Assembly: GCA_004794785.1 (NCBI GenBank)
Contig: SJOL01006490.1
Coordinates: 565,673 to 629,672 of the forward strand
Length of the DNA stretch: 64,000 bases
Direction: 5' to 3'
DNA from: Opisthorchis felineus
Lineage: Eukaryota; Platyhelminthes; Trematoda; Opisthorchiida; Opisthorchiidae
Part shown: positions 37,014 to 50,700 of the stretch, in pieces
Layout of the letters: every line of letters starts with the position of its first letter
How positions within the stretch are numbered: the stretch's first letter is position 1
Made by a program: the position numbers and the translations under genes
The notes under the pieces: generated by a model
The model's database searches: none
Told to the model about the DNA's origin: nothing
The model's input: the letters and a program-made list of their open reading frames with translations, nothing else

Positions 37014-37560
37014 GAGTGGGTACTCCGTCCTTGCCTGCATGCGTTTATATAGCATTTGTAGACTATCTGGTATAACCCAACGTGATTGGCATTGTCGTGA
37101 ATTTATTGGTTTATTTGAGCTGTTTGTGGCTTGGGGGTTTGCTTTCCTTTGGGTCGACTGGTTACCCCAATGCCTTCCATTTTTAGTGGCTTCTTTCTTT
37201 GCTTTGATTGGCCCATTCTGAGTTGGGACTGTGTTGTGGTCTGATCTTCCCGAGATTGATCGGTGGGTTGCACCGTCCTGTTTTTTTCACTTTAACGGAT
37301 GGTGTCCTTGCGTCCGCCGATTAACTTGGTTTGATCTATGGGTCGGAAGCTTCTTCTGATCAACCTGATATGTCTGTTCTAATCGGGCCCTCCTGCTTCT
37401 TCTATGAGTCTCCCGTCTAGTTTCTTGAGCAGTGTAGAGCTCTGTAGTTCTTGTCTTTCCTTGATCCTAGTGATCGATGAATAGAGTAGCCTTCGACAGG
37501 TCCGTTCTTATCTTTTTCGCTGTAGACGCTCAGAATTTCCTTTGAGATCCGTCATTTTAT
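37014..37560. other. G/T-rich block facing the A/C-rich block
   Basis: From about 36960 the + strand switches to G/T-rich, so the minus strand has the A/C-rich character of 36221-36784. Minus-strand words such as ACCCACCGATC and CTCGGGA loosely echo ACCCACCGTG and GTCGGGA of the left block. It may be an inverted copy or a neighbouring minus-strand element; no protein family was recognised. Confidence 0.25.
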
Positions 37561-38435
37561 GGAGATGCTGAAGTTTACTCAACCATCCACTGATTGTGTA
37601 AAGTAAGACACCCAATAAAAATAAATCCGATAAAATGTCAGAAGAGTGATGAGTAAATTAAAACTTATGGGGACATTCTGTGGGAAACGCGGGCAGTAGC
37701 AAGGGAAAGTCCTGAAAATGAGTATGGACTTTTAGATCATCTAAATTCCTGTATCCTTGTACACTTCACTGATGAAAAATTTGCTAGTAAAGTGGCCGAT
37801 GTTTAACACAGCGGTATTGGAATCTCGCGACTTTCAGCAATTTAAACATAAATGTGCAATTTTAAACAGTAAATTGTATTTACAAGATAACGGAAGGAAA
37901 GAATAAACTACCTTGGATATAGCAGTATGATTACTTCTTTAACTTTCTAAATATTCTCACTAAGGAATGCTAATAGCGATGGGAAGGATTCTGCTCTTTG
38001 TACTCAGGCCTAAATTCTGCTCTCGACATCTGTGTTTTTCTGTCCAGGATTCTGTCCTAGTACTCAAAATTCTGAAATTTACAATACGCAGCATTTGTGG
38101 TGAATAACGTTTGCCCTATTTTCCATCACATTTGGCCGAAAATGCTAGGCATCCCACAGGCAAAATCACAAAAATTCATGCGCCATTTGTCACACGACAC
38201 ATTTGATTATTTGTTGTAAGCCATGTTGTGCAGAGTGTTAAAAAAAGGGTGAATATCATTTGGTAGTGCTTCCAGGCGCATTTTGGTATGCAACTTTTGT
38301 TTGAAGGATGTTTTTGCATTTTTGTTATGTATTCAACGTTTCAAATCTCCTTGTTTTTCTGCGTAAACGTTTTTTCACACAGTGACCTTTACCACGGCAC
38401 AACAAAACCATACTTCAAACCAAACCAAATGAATT
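37561..38435. other. Intron stretch, nothing recognised
   Basis: AT-rich, with no long frames or repeat copies seen. Confidence 0.5.
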
Positions 38436-38640
38436 GTAAGAACATCATAAACGAGAGATTCAGTTGAGTTCTAGATGAGCCTTTCGTCAAAACCAAATTG
38501 GTATGCTGATGAGTGCATAAGTCAAACAAAACGAACTTGAAATTATTTTAAACCCAGTTCAATAAATGAGAACATGAATTCAGATCTTATTTTTACTTCA
38601 GTCCACCTAAAACAGTACTACCACCTGGTTAGCTTTGGGA
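38436..38640 (+). repeat. Copy of the dispersed repeat, + orientation
   Basis: GAACATCATAAACGAGAG, GATTCAGTTGAG, CCAAATTGGTATGCTGATGA, GTGCATAAGTCAAAC, then CCCAGTTCAATAAATGAGAA and CATGAATTCAG, aligning in order with 19213-19370. The ribozyme end is not recognisable. Confidence 0.65.
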
Positions 38641-41600
38641 AGTATTGTTGTTCACAACAATCTTTTCCCATTTAGCTTGTGAAACGGCTTGCACTAATCC
38701 ATCATACCCCGGGGTTTGTTTACGTTCCGTTCCAGTTCATCCACTAAAGAACCCGATTCGTTTTCCTTAAAAAACTTCCAATGCATATGGGTCAGAGTTA
38801 TTCTTGTTTGAAGACCCTCTTATGCATTTAGTTTAGCACGTTTGTATTGAGAAATCATTCCACTCCAGTGCTTTTAAGGCTCCGTCGCATTCTGACAACC
38901 TTAAACAGAATTTACTACCTCCAGTTTGCCGGCAACAAAACGTCTCCCTAATCATTCCTGCCACAGCTTTTAGATAGGAGTTTCCGTGAAAAATGGTTGG
39001 AAAGACCATGGAAACTATACAACCGAAATGGCAGGGTTCATTAGTTTTGGTAACAAACTGAAGGCTGCAGAATTGCGCAAAAACAGTCCAATAACAGATA
39101 ATATCCCTTAATTTCAACTTATTTTACATTGTGTGCAATATTTTGCCAAAATTTGTATTGTTCTGTAAAAACTAATCATTATTTGAGACGGAAAACATTG
39201 GGGAAATGGTGGGTGCGAATAACTCGGCAAAAATTTTCACAACTAAAAACCATGACCCTAAATGAAATTATTTCAGTCTTTGCCAAGCTGTTATTTGTGT
39301 GACTTAGCAGAGGCTAAATCGAGCCAAATATTTTTCAGAGTTAGGAGGTTTTGTCATTTTGGGTTGTTTAAGAAAAGTTCGAATAACTTAACATACCACG
39401 CTCATTCAATAGAATATATAATCATTACAGTTAGATAATTCCTAAAATTCCAATCTACAGAGTTTCACTCCTACCACTTCTGTGTCGTTCTTCAATTTCG
39501 TCAAATGCATAAAATTGCCCATAATTTCGAGATACCTCATTCCCCCACGCGCTGTCACGCCATTAATTAAAAAGGGATGCTCTGTTAGTGGTATACCTGA
39601 TGTGTTCGAAGAAACCCAGCTAAGTGACGCGTAAAAGTACCAGCCACGAAATGCGATGTACTGAAATGTATCAACAGAATGTACTACTACAAGCATAAAA
39701 ATACCTATATGAAATGCGCATTAACCTCAAACTATAGAGCTTTCCGTCTTAATTCTTGCGAACTCAAGAGAGCTTTAAAAGGCCACAGAAACGCCGTAGA
39801 AACAGCACACTTGGAAATTGCTAAATCAATTTGACCTAATGACAATCATGTGTGCAAAACACGTCATAACACGAGGGATCAGAGAGCACGCGTAAAAGAT
39901 TTGCGAAGGTCAAGGGCCAAACGTTCATGAATGATTACGGGCGCATAACGAATCTGTGGGGTAGACGCAAAAAACACTAGGTTCCTGCAAGGGGAAGCGT
40001 TGTTGGCTTTCCTGAAGCTACCCCCACTCACTACCGGATATCAGAAATACTGATGCAAAAATTGTACAGCTGACTCTTGTCATAGTCGTTCCCAACAGTC
40101 CTTCATACCCCTGATGTTACCGAGCGCACACGGCTATCCTATTAACCCTAGCATGCGTATATTCTGTATACTTTTGGTTACTGAGCCACCGCCCTAATGC
40201 ATCCGTCCAATTCGGGTACAGCGGCGGTTACAATCCCGTTCAACCGGCTACCGTGTTAATTCCAAAGTATTAATATCACATCACCCACTTGTTTTTTTCT
40301 GAGAGTCGTCCACGTGTGAATACTTACTGGTGTGTATGAGGTCGATGCGAAAAACATGCAGGGTGAGGTTTAAACGATAGAAAGGAGGCACACTAGCAGA
40401 TATCAAACGGTACAGAATGAATGGAGGGGAATGTGCAACAGGAGGTCACAAGTATTCAAGGGCAAATGTATGGACTCAATTAAATATGGCTTGTTCACGG
40501 AAGAAGCTACCTGGCAGTAGGGTTAGTGTTCCACATGTAAAAAATAGAGTCTGTAGGCACAAGTTTCCCACATCTGTCTAATGCTGCCCGTCTTCTCTTG
40601 TGCGCTTGAATATCTGACACCGTGTCTGCTCAAATTATTTATTTCGACAGTAAATGACGTCGTAAGACGTCACAAAATTATATGAGCCCGACTAGTCCTA
40701 CCAACCTATCATCCTAAATGACACTGGTTTTGCAGTAACCCGTTGTTCTCATATTTGATGTAACATGGCGTTGGTTTTGTGCTAAAATCTAAATAGTAGG
40801 GTTTGTACGTGCCCAACGTTGAAGCAGCACGCCTGAGTTATCCCCATGTAGATCCACTTCAGTAGTGCCTTCACGTAGCTACAATCCATCTGAAGTACTG
40901 AGTTCTAGCAGATGACAACAGCGCATTTTGTCCAACTTGTCACAAGTACATTAACTGCAAACAACTCACCAATCAGAGGAAAAACAGAACAGTTACGACT
41001 AATTCAGCACTAGATGTGCATTAGTGATTCCGAGGTCATTTGTCTGAAAAGAGTAGGTGAATTGGAAGGCAAATTTGTATAGTCCAAATGCAAGGGATCA
41101 GATTTTTTGTGTTTTGTGGCCGAACACAGCAGAATGGCAAGAAGGATACCTTTTGGTTGTTTGTTTTCCTGTAGACGGCAAGCACTTAGATCTAAAACGA
41201 GTTCTTCTTCAATTGCTGGTTAGATTATCATTTCTTTACCGTTGATCGGACACTTGACGTCCATCACTAGCCATTCACTAAGCCCTTATTTAGTTTATTG
41301 TTGGACATCGAATTCTTTACATTTTTTGTTGTCCCCCTGACAAACTTAACTTTTTATGCAAGCAGTATACGTATTGTAAATCTAACACTCTACAGCAAAA
41401 TGATTTACACTCACAGATAAATACCGGTTGCTTTCTTAATGGCACGAGTTTACTTTTGTTGACCAACCCATCGATAACAAAATGGCAACTAATTATCCAC
41501 GTCTTCCAGTTAGGATTGATAACTCCATTCATCAGGCTGATGGCCGCACATTTGATAAAAAATGTGTTCTTTCGTAAAGAGCTTTCTACTGTGAAGATGC

Positions 41601-43851
41601 TTAAGCGAAGCCTGAAAAAGTTTCCTCCATATTAGAGGCTGCATCTGTTGTTATTTTCCGGATAACTGGTTACGGCGATCAAAAGAAGAATAGTTGGGGT
41701 TAAAATACCCTTGCCTTTAGTTTCTTGTGTAATTCCGTTAAGTTTACACATTACTGTAACTTTACCTCAATCGTGAAACACAAAGGTTGCGTGCAATCGT
41801 TAGGGTTACTTGCACAATGTAACTGACGCACGACTATTTGGTGGGCTTTTATTTACTGCAAGTTGACACCGAAATACTGTTTTGTTAAATTCTAAAGTAT
41901 TACTCACTAAACAGCTCCCAGGCAAGTGGAAAACTTAAACACAGAGGATATTTGGCTCTTGTCGGATGCCACTGTTTTATATCTAATACTGTCTTGAAGT
42001 CTGCTGTTCGGTACGATAGTGTTCAACACAATCATATCGCAATCGTGTACGCAAGCAGAGGTACAGAATTGTTTTGGATTCTTCTGTTAGAGCTTTTTTA
42101 ACTTCTACCTGACGAGTCACATGGAGTGTGAGAAGGACCCTTGTTCCATCGACAGGCATGGGGACTCGATGTCACCCTCTGCACATAATTCCGATTCACT
42201 AGTGTCGCGACAGCATTACTCTAAGGATTAAAGAATTTGCCAACGATGGATGAGTTCAACAACAACTGATTCAAGAGAGCTAAACTGCACCCGTATGATT
42301 GGAGCCTTAGAGTTTTTTAAAATCCAAACTGTAAAGTCATTTCACATAGATCAGCAAACAATACCCTTTTGTAGCTAGTTATCAGCAGTCTATGACATTT
42401 GGTTAGCATCCAATTCAGTAAAACAGACTGATATCTAATGTCTAGATCTGCTTTCCTGGGGGTTACTTGAAACGTCTTATATTTGACTTTTTTCTTCCTA
42501 CTATTTGGATAAGTCCGCCTGCCATGTTCTAGAAATACTTACAAAAGTGAGTAGAAAGGCTTTCACATCAGTCGGTAAACACTTGCTTTGAGAAAGTCAC
42601 AGTTAGGATCTGGGATATGCTGCTCATTTGAGGTATCACAAGGCAATAATTATTAGATTCTCCAAAGTAGTTCCCCTTCAGTGTAAGCACACATCTTATC
42701 GCACACAAATGGTAATTTCTATATTTAATTTTAGTTTGCTAAAAGTGCGTCGGTGTAACCGTGCGAGGCTATACGACAAGTTGTCTTGAATAAAACAGTA
42801 AAATAAATCAATTCTGATATCAAGTATACCTAAATCTTTTTCAGGCAACCAAATGCGCAGCAAATCAAATTACGAACCCAAGTCACACAAACTTACACGC
42901 GGGAATATCAAACCACCTTGTAGCTCTACAGATGTCTTGCAAAGTGATATTCAAACATAAGCGGAAATACGTCACTTAGCTAATACAAGTGTCACTATCT
43001 AAATGAAAATCGAGCTGTCTTTCGAACTTGGAACCATAATGAAGCCCCAACAGGTTCACCATCAAGGGTTTTAAAAGAATAAATATGGAAACTTTGTTCT
43101 TCACGTTCGGATTCAGTGCTAACGTTTGCCCGCCGATGATCCAGCAGGAACCCACATTTCTCAAGAAAACTGGTGGATACATCTGTCCTTCCTCACTAAT
43201 AAAACTAAAGTACCACCCGACCTTTTCCGGAAGTATCTCCGTCAACTTTCTACTGAGGGTTGCATAATGATCAGTTCCTTTTTAATATCAAGAAATTGAA
43301 TGCCTGGGTAGTCAAAGAGCAGGATAATGCTATCTTATTTGACGCTCTCTGATATGTGGACCACATCCTCGCTTCTAACTCCCCAGTGGGTCCCCAACAA
43401 ATATTCTCTAGCCACCAAACCCAAAAACCATGGCTTACGCTCTCTTTTTTGTTTGAGCTAAGCCCGTTGACAGCTGTGATTCGACTCGATCCTGTACAGT
43501 CCGAAAATGAGTCTAAATTTAAGTTGATAAATAGCATCCACAGGAAGTTTGTTTGACAAACATCAAGCTAGTACAAGTGATTTTATCTTGTCTCAATCGT
43601 CCCAGTTTCTGGATATGCAAAATGAGTGACTTCCTGAATGATTTTCAGTTAACCCAATTAGAACTTACAGCGTACGTAAGATTTGCGCAGCTTGATAGCG
43701 TACAACCCAACCTGAGTGCAGCTGATCATTGTTCAGGTTGTAATGATCAAATGCCCGCTGTAATTTTGAAGCAAACAAAGCCTGTTTTCCATGCAGACTA
43801 GGCTTCCTTCGGCGAAACACAGGGGAAATATCAATATGCCACGTCAACTTC
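38641..43851. other. Intron stretch with one palindrome
   Basis: TGACGTC-GTAA-GACGTCA (40655-40672) is a perfect 7-bp inverted repeat. A weak tRNA-like patch occurs near 40180-40250 (GCGGTTACAATCCC), without a matching box A. No gene recognised; frames do not exceed 94 codons. Confidence 0.5.
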
Positions 43852-43871
43852 ATATATATATATATATATAA
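43852..43871. repeat. AT dinucleotide microsatellite
   Basis: Alternating A/T run of 20 bases. Confidence 0.95.
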
Positions 43872-44819
43872 TTACAGTGAAACAGAGAAACCACTGATAT
43901 AATTTATGATCCGCATGTCGATATCCACCATGTATAAGACCAAACGGTCGTCTAGAAAAAGCAAGCACACGCTGACAATTGTTATCGATCAAGCACTACC
44001 AGCCGTAAAATAACCACGTAAATGTATTTTTGTAAAATCCTACATGTAGTATGTATTGGATGGTTCCACATAACGTTCGTTTCATCAGCGTGAACATTAT
44101 CAAGGTTCGGTCCACTGCGGACGTCAAACAAGACGTAACTAAACGCGCTTACTTTTATCAAATGTCAAACCATCGGGCAAAATATGGCCAATAGTGGGTA
44201 GGATCCATGTATACAAACGGAATGCATGGCAAGAATCCTGTTTGAAAAGCACCCGCTCTGTAAGGAGGAAATATTCGGTTCATTTCAGTCCCTTCAGGCG
44301 TCTCTTTATTCTTGCAGTGGTCTTAGACTTATCATCAACCCTAATTCTGAGGTGAACGCACAGAGACTATATAATGCGGAGATATAATGGTCTTGAAATA
44401 GCAACAGTACGTCGCTCAGTATACTTTTCTTCACTACTAAATATTTTAGAAAACTCGGCTTACACTCTTCTCTTACTTCACTTGGACGTTTGCTTTGACG
44501 AATACTTGTCCACGTTATTTTAATGCCGATAAAATCCTTTTGACTGAATGATCACAACTGTGCACATAAGACTTTTTTGAGTTGACATGATTGAAACGTG
44601 TTATTGCAGCAGGTTTAATGCTTCTTATAGCTCACAGTCCCCCCTCCCCCGAGAATGCACTCCGGTACTGCCTTAGCTATAGCCATTTATGTACGTTCAC
44701 ACTTCTGCAGATGATGACATTATATCTGTTCTCATACTTACATCAACGTCTATCAGTTTACTCTAAGTTCCATTCCACATTAAACCGACTTATTGATTTT
44801 CCGAGAGTATCTCATTGAT
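43872..44819. other. Intron stretch, nothing recognised
   Basis: No repeat or gene identified. Confidence 0.5.
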
Positions 44820-45230
44820 TTGAGCTCAAGATGGCTCAGCGGTCAAGATGATCCGTAGATCGATTCCAGACCTAATTTCTCAGTCTTTCCTGTTTAGGTT
44901 CGGGACTCCCCTTAGTATTTCTGCCCTAATGCTTCCGCTGATATACACCACAGCTGTGCGCCGATACGGCATCACAGCTGTACGACTACCACTTTCATTA
45001 GTTCCAGTTGCTCTAACACGCTGAGTCGACAAATGGACCTGCCTGGCTAATTATTCTTTGTCTTTGAGAGCAGTCTAGAATAAACATCATCAGTAAATCA
45101 TGCGCCTTAAAATGCGGATAAGTGGCATCCTCGGAGTCCTGAAATTTGAGATTTTTTAACGTGGTTAGCCAATGGACTCGTCGTTCTTCCAGGCGTTAAG
45201 TCTCCCAGAGAACAAACACGTTCATAAATT
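44820..45230 (+). repeat. tRNA-derived SINE-like fragment and related tail
   Basis: Box A-like TGGCTCAGCGGTCAAG at 44832 and box B-like AGATCGATTCC at 44857 (the spacing is shortened, so a deletion is likely), followed by CAGACCTA. At 45183-45208 is GTTCTTCCAGGCGTTAAGTC plus TCCCAG, which matches 60889-60914 at 21 of 26 positions. This links the copies as one SINE family. Confidence 0.55.
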
Positions 45231-47154
45231 TAGTACCCACTCATGTCTTTAGTTCCTCGCTGTACTTGTTCGGAGGAGATATATGGGTTTGATAGCAACC
45301 AGATTAGTCTATGTTGGAAGTTGACGGTAGACTACAAAAGTTACTGAACTTAAACCCAGACTTTACACAGCCGTAAGGTGATAGTCTCTGCAGATGGAAT
45401 GGTTGCTCTTGAATGAGTGGTGTTGGAAGATAACAGATGAGATCACAACTTTACGATCAATTTAGGCGAAACAACTATAACAAAGAAAATGAATGTTTTT
45501 ATTGCAAATTCATCCAAAAATTAATCATTTGAAGCTTTCAAACTATCCGGTCATTTAGAAAGTAGCTTTCCGTCCCCTTGGTTTGTGTAAAAGGCTCTTC
45601 ATGTTTCCATTTCCGCTGCAAGCAATTCCTAAGCCCGTGTAAGGAAAATGAAAATTGTTCCACGTGATTCAACTGAATGAATAATTGCTCCATTTTGATG
45701 GGTTGCACAAGGGTATTGGTCAGTCAAAAAGAGTCGGTGTACAAGCGGAGACGGAAGTTGGTCGAGTGCGGGTGTTGAGTGTTAGCGGATATGAGACAAA
45801 ACGGCAATAAGTGGGCTAGGTTTGTCGACCACTGTGTCCAATGGGTTCTAAGTTTTAATGAGCCTAGACTAGAACAAATAATCGACACATAGATACAAAT
45901 TAAGAATTTCGTAGTCCGACAAGGAATAGTTCGAGCCAAGTTTGTTACCATCACTGTCGAACTGTACTGTACCTACCCAGCCTTGTCTACATTTAGTATC
46001 AAATTTTATGACGCCAACTATCTCACCAGTCCGCTTTAACAGAATTATCACAAATGCTCGTTTGGCATTTTTTGCGGCAGAAGGGTGATACGTATATTTT
46101 GTACTACTTGAACAATACAAAAATAGCGACTGTTGCGCAGATAAAAGTAGACGCTATTTTGTTGTGCTCACATCACTGAGGAAAACGTTTTGTGAAATCT
46201 TTTTCCAATTGGGCAAACATGGCAGCTTTATATGAGACTCACTTTAAATTTTTCAAAATTGTTTACGTAAGTGATGCTACTTAGGTCCGTAAAGGAGATC
46301 AAAAAACAGTCCAGAATCCGCTGAAATAGTATTTAGGTACATAACTAAAAGACATGCTTTTCCCTGCCTGCGAGACTCAGATGAATTATGTTTTCCTAGA
46401 AATCCAGTCCCAAAAGACGCACAAGCTCACTGGTTCCAGCACCTGTAGAATAAGTTATTTGTATCTACTAGTAAGCGGGGAATATTAGTTGAGAGGGAAA
46501 TGTCTTCCTTGTGGGTGCTGAATGGACTTAGCATTTCTTTTGGAACACTTTTGCTTACCTCTGCAACAGTCTGTCGCTGCAGCTGGTTTCCACCGGGTAA
46601 TGGCAGGGTTTTCATTTGTTTCTTATGTTCGCGTTTTGACTCCGGCTTCTGTATAAATGAGTTGGGTAGGAAATGACCAACTTTTACCATCTCCATCTTT
46701 TGCTTTCTATTTCAGAAGGCGGTATGGAAGCGGTTGAGTAAAGGGCTAGCACAAATGAAGGAAAACTACCTCAGTAAAACTTGCAAATGGGATGTGATTG
46801 TGCATATAATGCCGTATTCCAACCACACGCGGACGAATAAAAAGGTTATGGTCAGAGGCAGATAACTGCAGCTCTGTATTAGGCGCGTTAACTCAAAGCA
46901 CATAGGCTTGAAAACGCGGATCTTGGATGACTTATGAACTCATACGGTCACTTTAATTCTCGTTGTCCTGTTACATAGGTTACAAAAGTAACCTCGTAGA
47001 CAGCTTAAAACAATCTGGTTAGTGCGACGTGGTAGTCCACATAGAAGGGCAAGTTTTATGATTATTTTTTGACATAACTTCTTCCAGAGGATTTTAATGT
47101 ACTAAAAATCCACCCAGCAGGTAACCAAAAAGGTCTCGTTTATTGTGAGACAGC
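45231..47154. other. Intron stretch, nothing recognised
   Basis: Frames up to 89 codons, with no motif. Confidence 0.5.
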
Positions 47155-47215
47155 GTGCACGGTAGCTCAGAGGTTAGTGTACTCGTAAAGCCCCGCCCGT
47201 CACATGAACTCTGTC
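47155..47215 (+). repeat. tRNA-like SINE head (box A only)
   Basis: GGTAGCTCAGAGGTTAGTG at 47160 is a very good box A with flanks. The box B position (CACATGAACTCTG) is degenerate. Confidence 0.45.
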
Positions 47216-50200
47216 TTTTCGATTTGACCATATGTTTGTAAGTTAGCATTCGAGATTACCAAAAGTCTCCTCCCTTTCACTTATTTTCAAAGTTTACTGA
47301 ACAAAGATGCTTTTGACACATGATTCCTGACAAAGTGACGATCGTTTGGTAGTTGTGGGACTGAAATTCCTAAAGCTTTTCATTCTTGTCTGGAGGCTCG
47401 TTGTTCCTTACCCACCCATCCAAAAGAAAATTTGGTCATGCAAAATAGTCCCGCGAAAGTGAGATGCTTTCATCCAGGAGGCACATTAAGATGAAATCCG
47501 AGACCGATTATCTATAATGCACATGCCTGGACAAAAAGCACTACAAGATATCTTACGCAGAAACTTCACCTTCAAGGTTAGTGACAAAACTTGATTATTC
47601 AAGAGTGGTGAGAACATTTCATACGAGGGGATTCAACAGGACCACAGGTAAACTGACAAAATGCTTACCTATGCAGTTCTATGTCAAACAGGTTAATGTG
47701 TACTTCTAATCTCCATCGTTGATCCGGTCCTCAGAAATCCAATCGTGGCCTAAAACCTCTTCAACAAAGACAAGTTTATCATTATTCTGAGTCACAGATT
47801 TATACCTTGTCACCTGTGTCCCGCAGTCTAAAAAGAAACCGTTTAATTACGTTTGCTTTTCTTCATGTTGCCCGGCATGTTTACATAAACCTGGTATGGG
47901 TCTAGTGTGTGATGTAAAATGGAAATGTCTATTGCAGTCAGCGTTTCCCCGTTGCCAGCAAACAACACAGATATTACCGTATCTTCTCAAAGATTCAACT
48001 CAGCTATGTACTGAACCATAGAAAATACCTCAAACACTGACCGTCTACGAACCTTGAACATGTGATACTCTGGTAACCGTTGCCAAATAATGGCATACCA
48101 GGGTGAATCTGTATTATCCAGGATCCGTTACTTTTACCCCAACCATTTCACGGAACAGGTTGTGGTTCACCCAAGATCAATAAAGTCTTTAGGTGAATCC
48201 TACTGTGAACTAATTTTTCACTTATTCTACTTACCTTGTAATTATACAATCACCAAATAGCCTTTACTCTCAGTACAGAATATCACGTCCAGAAGAGACC
48301 ATCCGGTTGATGTTATAGACAGTGAGGGCGTATAAAAAGATTTTTTGTTAAATAACAATGAGCAATAGGTTGCAAAACCAGCAAAACTGATTCCTGTATC
48401 AACTCATGTGAGATCTCTAAATTAGCTTGGTGTCTGATCAGTATCCCACTGTTAATTAATATAAGCAGATTTGTTTTTCGCCATATTTTTCACATATATA
48501 TTTCAACAAAATTCTCAGGCTTTACTTGCTGAGAAGTTATTTTCCTGCCTTTATGTTTTGCCGCGATTTTATGTTGATGAACCATTAGCAGAAAAACAAG
48601 ATGCCCGCAAACTGCTTATTTTAGGTGCCCCACCCTCTGCTCAATTTCTCCCTTAATTTATGGACTTACCATGTATGAACTTACATGAGGGCCCCTGCAA
48701 TCTTCAGTTGCATTCAATAAGAGCTAGGTTTAGACAATTTGTTTCCTTGGTAGGTCGCGCGTCATTAAGTAGTAATATCTCAAATTTGTACAATAAAAGT
48801 GCATCAATGTCCAACAAATATAAAGTGGCATTTAGAAGAGTAGCCGATGATAGCAGGCAGCTGCGGAAAAATTGTGACCATTTTGGCATCTGACGTAAAA
48901 GCCATTTCATCGCTTTTTATATTGGCGGTGGGATTATCCTCCTAGTGCCCGAAAAAACCAGCTGGCATTTGAGGAATTCACGGACTATTCGGGAGACAAA
49001 AAATGTTTCTACTGAGAACCCTTCGTTTGATCCGACCGTTTCAGTTATTGGTATGCAACCAAAGCTTTCGCATCAAACGTAAAGTATGCTGTGTCTTAAT
49101 TCTGCATCCAATGAGATAAGTTAATTCAAAGCATATGCTAGAAAACACTTTCGCATATCAGGCTACGTTACTTAGACAACACACAGTATCCACCAGAAGA
49201 CATTTATTAGCAGCTGTAGCGGTGAGCTAAAGGTATAATCTGTGTTTTAGTATCCTTACGTAGCCCAAAAATCCACTGCAACGTTTGAAGCCCTGTGAGC
49301 CAAAAGTCTCTTTTATAGTAAAAATGGAAAACAGGAGCCAAGAACAAACAGGCAGTTAGTAACGCTAACCCTCTACATGAGGTTACGTTACGAAATACGT
49401 GTTAGGACCAAAGATAAACCAGGGTATGTCCGAAGCAACCCTAGGAAGGTTCTTCGCTTACCGTTGAAAGAGACAGTATATGCTAAACCACACCCCCTGC
49501 CACCAACACATTGAAAGTTTGAATAAAAATGCGCTCTATGGTCCTATTTATAACTTAAGGTCAAAGTAATCAGAAAAACGCCTTGTAAAGGAACGTTCTG
49601 AAACAAAGGAAGGAAAATTCCTAAACCAGATGTTTCTCACCTTACGTTTTACCGAGCTAGCTCCGAAAGCAGGACAAACAGGTAGTGGACTATGTTTTTG
49701 GGGGATAGACTCGCTTCTCTAATGACGTATAGCACCCAGCAGTAGTGTGCCAAGTAGTGAATAGCTTGGTCAGAAATTGTAAGATCCTTTTTAGATAAGA
49801 TTTTAACAAAAATGCAGTATTACTTGAATAATTGTATGATTCAATATTATGAATATCGCTACTTTGAAAAAGCTACTTGATTTCTGCAATGTTCGAAAAG
49901 TCATCTAGTAACGCTATTTTTGGTTGACTTCCATCTACAATCTTGGATATAACACGCTCTTAGAAAAATCTCCTTATGCGCTATGTCCAACTCATTAAAC
50001 GACATCGGTTTGTATAGTATTCAAAAAATCACCCAGAAATACCTGTCTTTCAAAACTTCATCTGTTCCAGAATTTACTATCTTAAATGTCGTGTTGCCGA
50101 CATTTTCAACAAAATCTTGCGCATTCTCCGGTAACTGTGCTTTAACAAGTTTGCGTCCATAGAAATGCACAAAGATGGCCGCCGAAAATACGGCACCACC

Positions 50201-50645
50201 ATAAATTCAGCCCTTGGTATATTTGTGGCTCATAAATTTTTAACTACCCCAAAGGGGCGAGAAAGTGCTATGCGACGTAGGTTAAAGCAGGTGAGCAAGA
50301 AAAAATCACTAGTTCAAACATACGCCCTTAGTGTGACAACAGAATAGCTTTAGGACTTGCACGCAACGTGCACAGAGTTTGTACCTAGGGCCCATGCGCC
50401 TGTATTTGAAACGAGTTGATGTAAATATCGATGGCTGAAAGCCTGTGCTTCTTGCCAAAAAATAGTTTAAGGTCTAAGATCACTCTCATGTTTTTATCGG
50501 AAACGAACCACTACAAGCAAATAATGTGTGCGCTAGAACTTTCCGCCACTCATTATGTTTTCGTAGACTTTCATCTTGTAGAAGTTAAACTCATAACATC
50601 TTACCAGGGGAGGAAACGGATTGTTTAAGTGCACTTGCAAAAAAT
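47216..50645. other. Intron stretch, nothing recognised
   Basis: Frames up to 77 codons. The word AGATTCAACTCAGC near 47992 may be a small scrap of the dispersed repeat core. Confidence 0.45.
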
Positions 50646-50700
50646 CAGATCAAAGAGACTGTGCTTCAGGGGAAAGGTTCAAGCCCGCAACACTTCCTCA
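50646..50700 (+). repeat. SINE scrap (box B)
   Basis: GGTTCAAGCCCG at 50677-50688 fits the box B consensus. No clear box A lies upstream. Confidence 0.3.

Noticed and set aside
40180..40260. tRNA-like patch with GCGGTTACAATCCC on one strand and TGGCTCAGTAACC on the other.
   Set aside because: The A-box and B-box candidates are on opposite strands, so they do not form one promoter.
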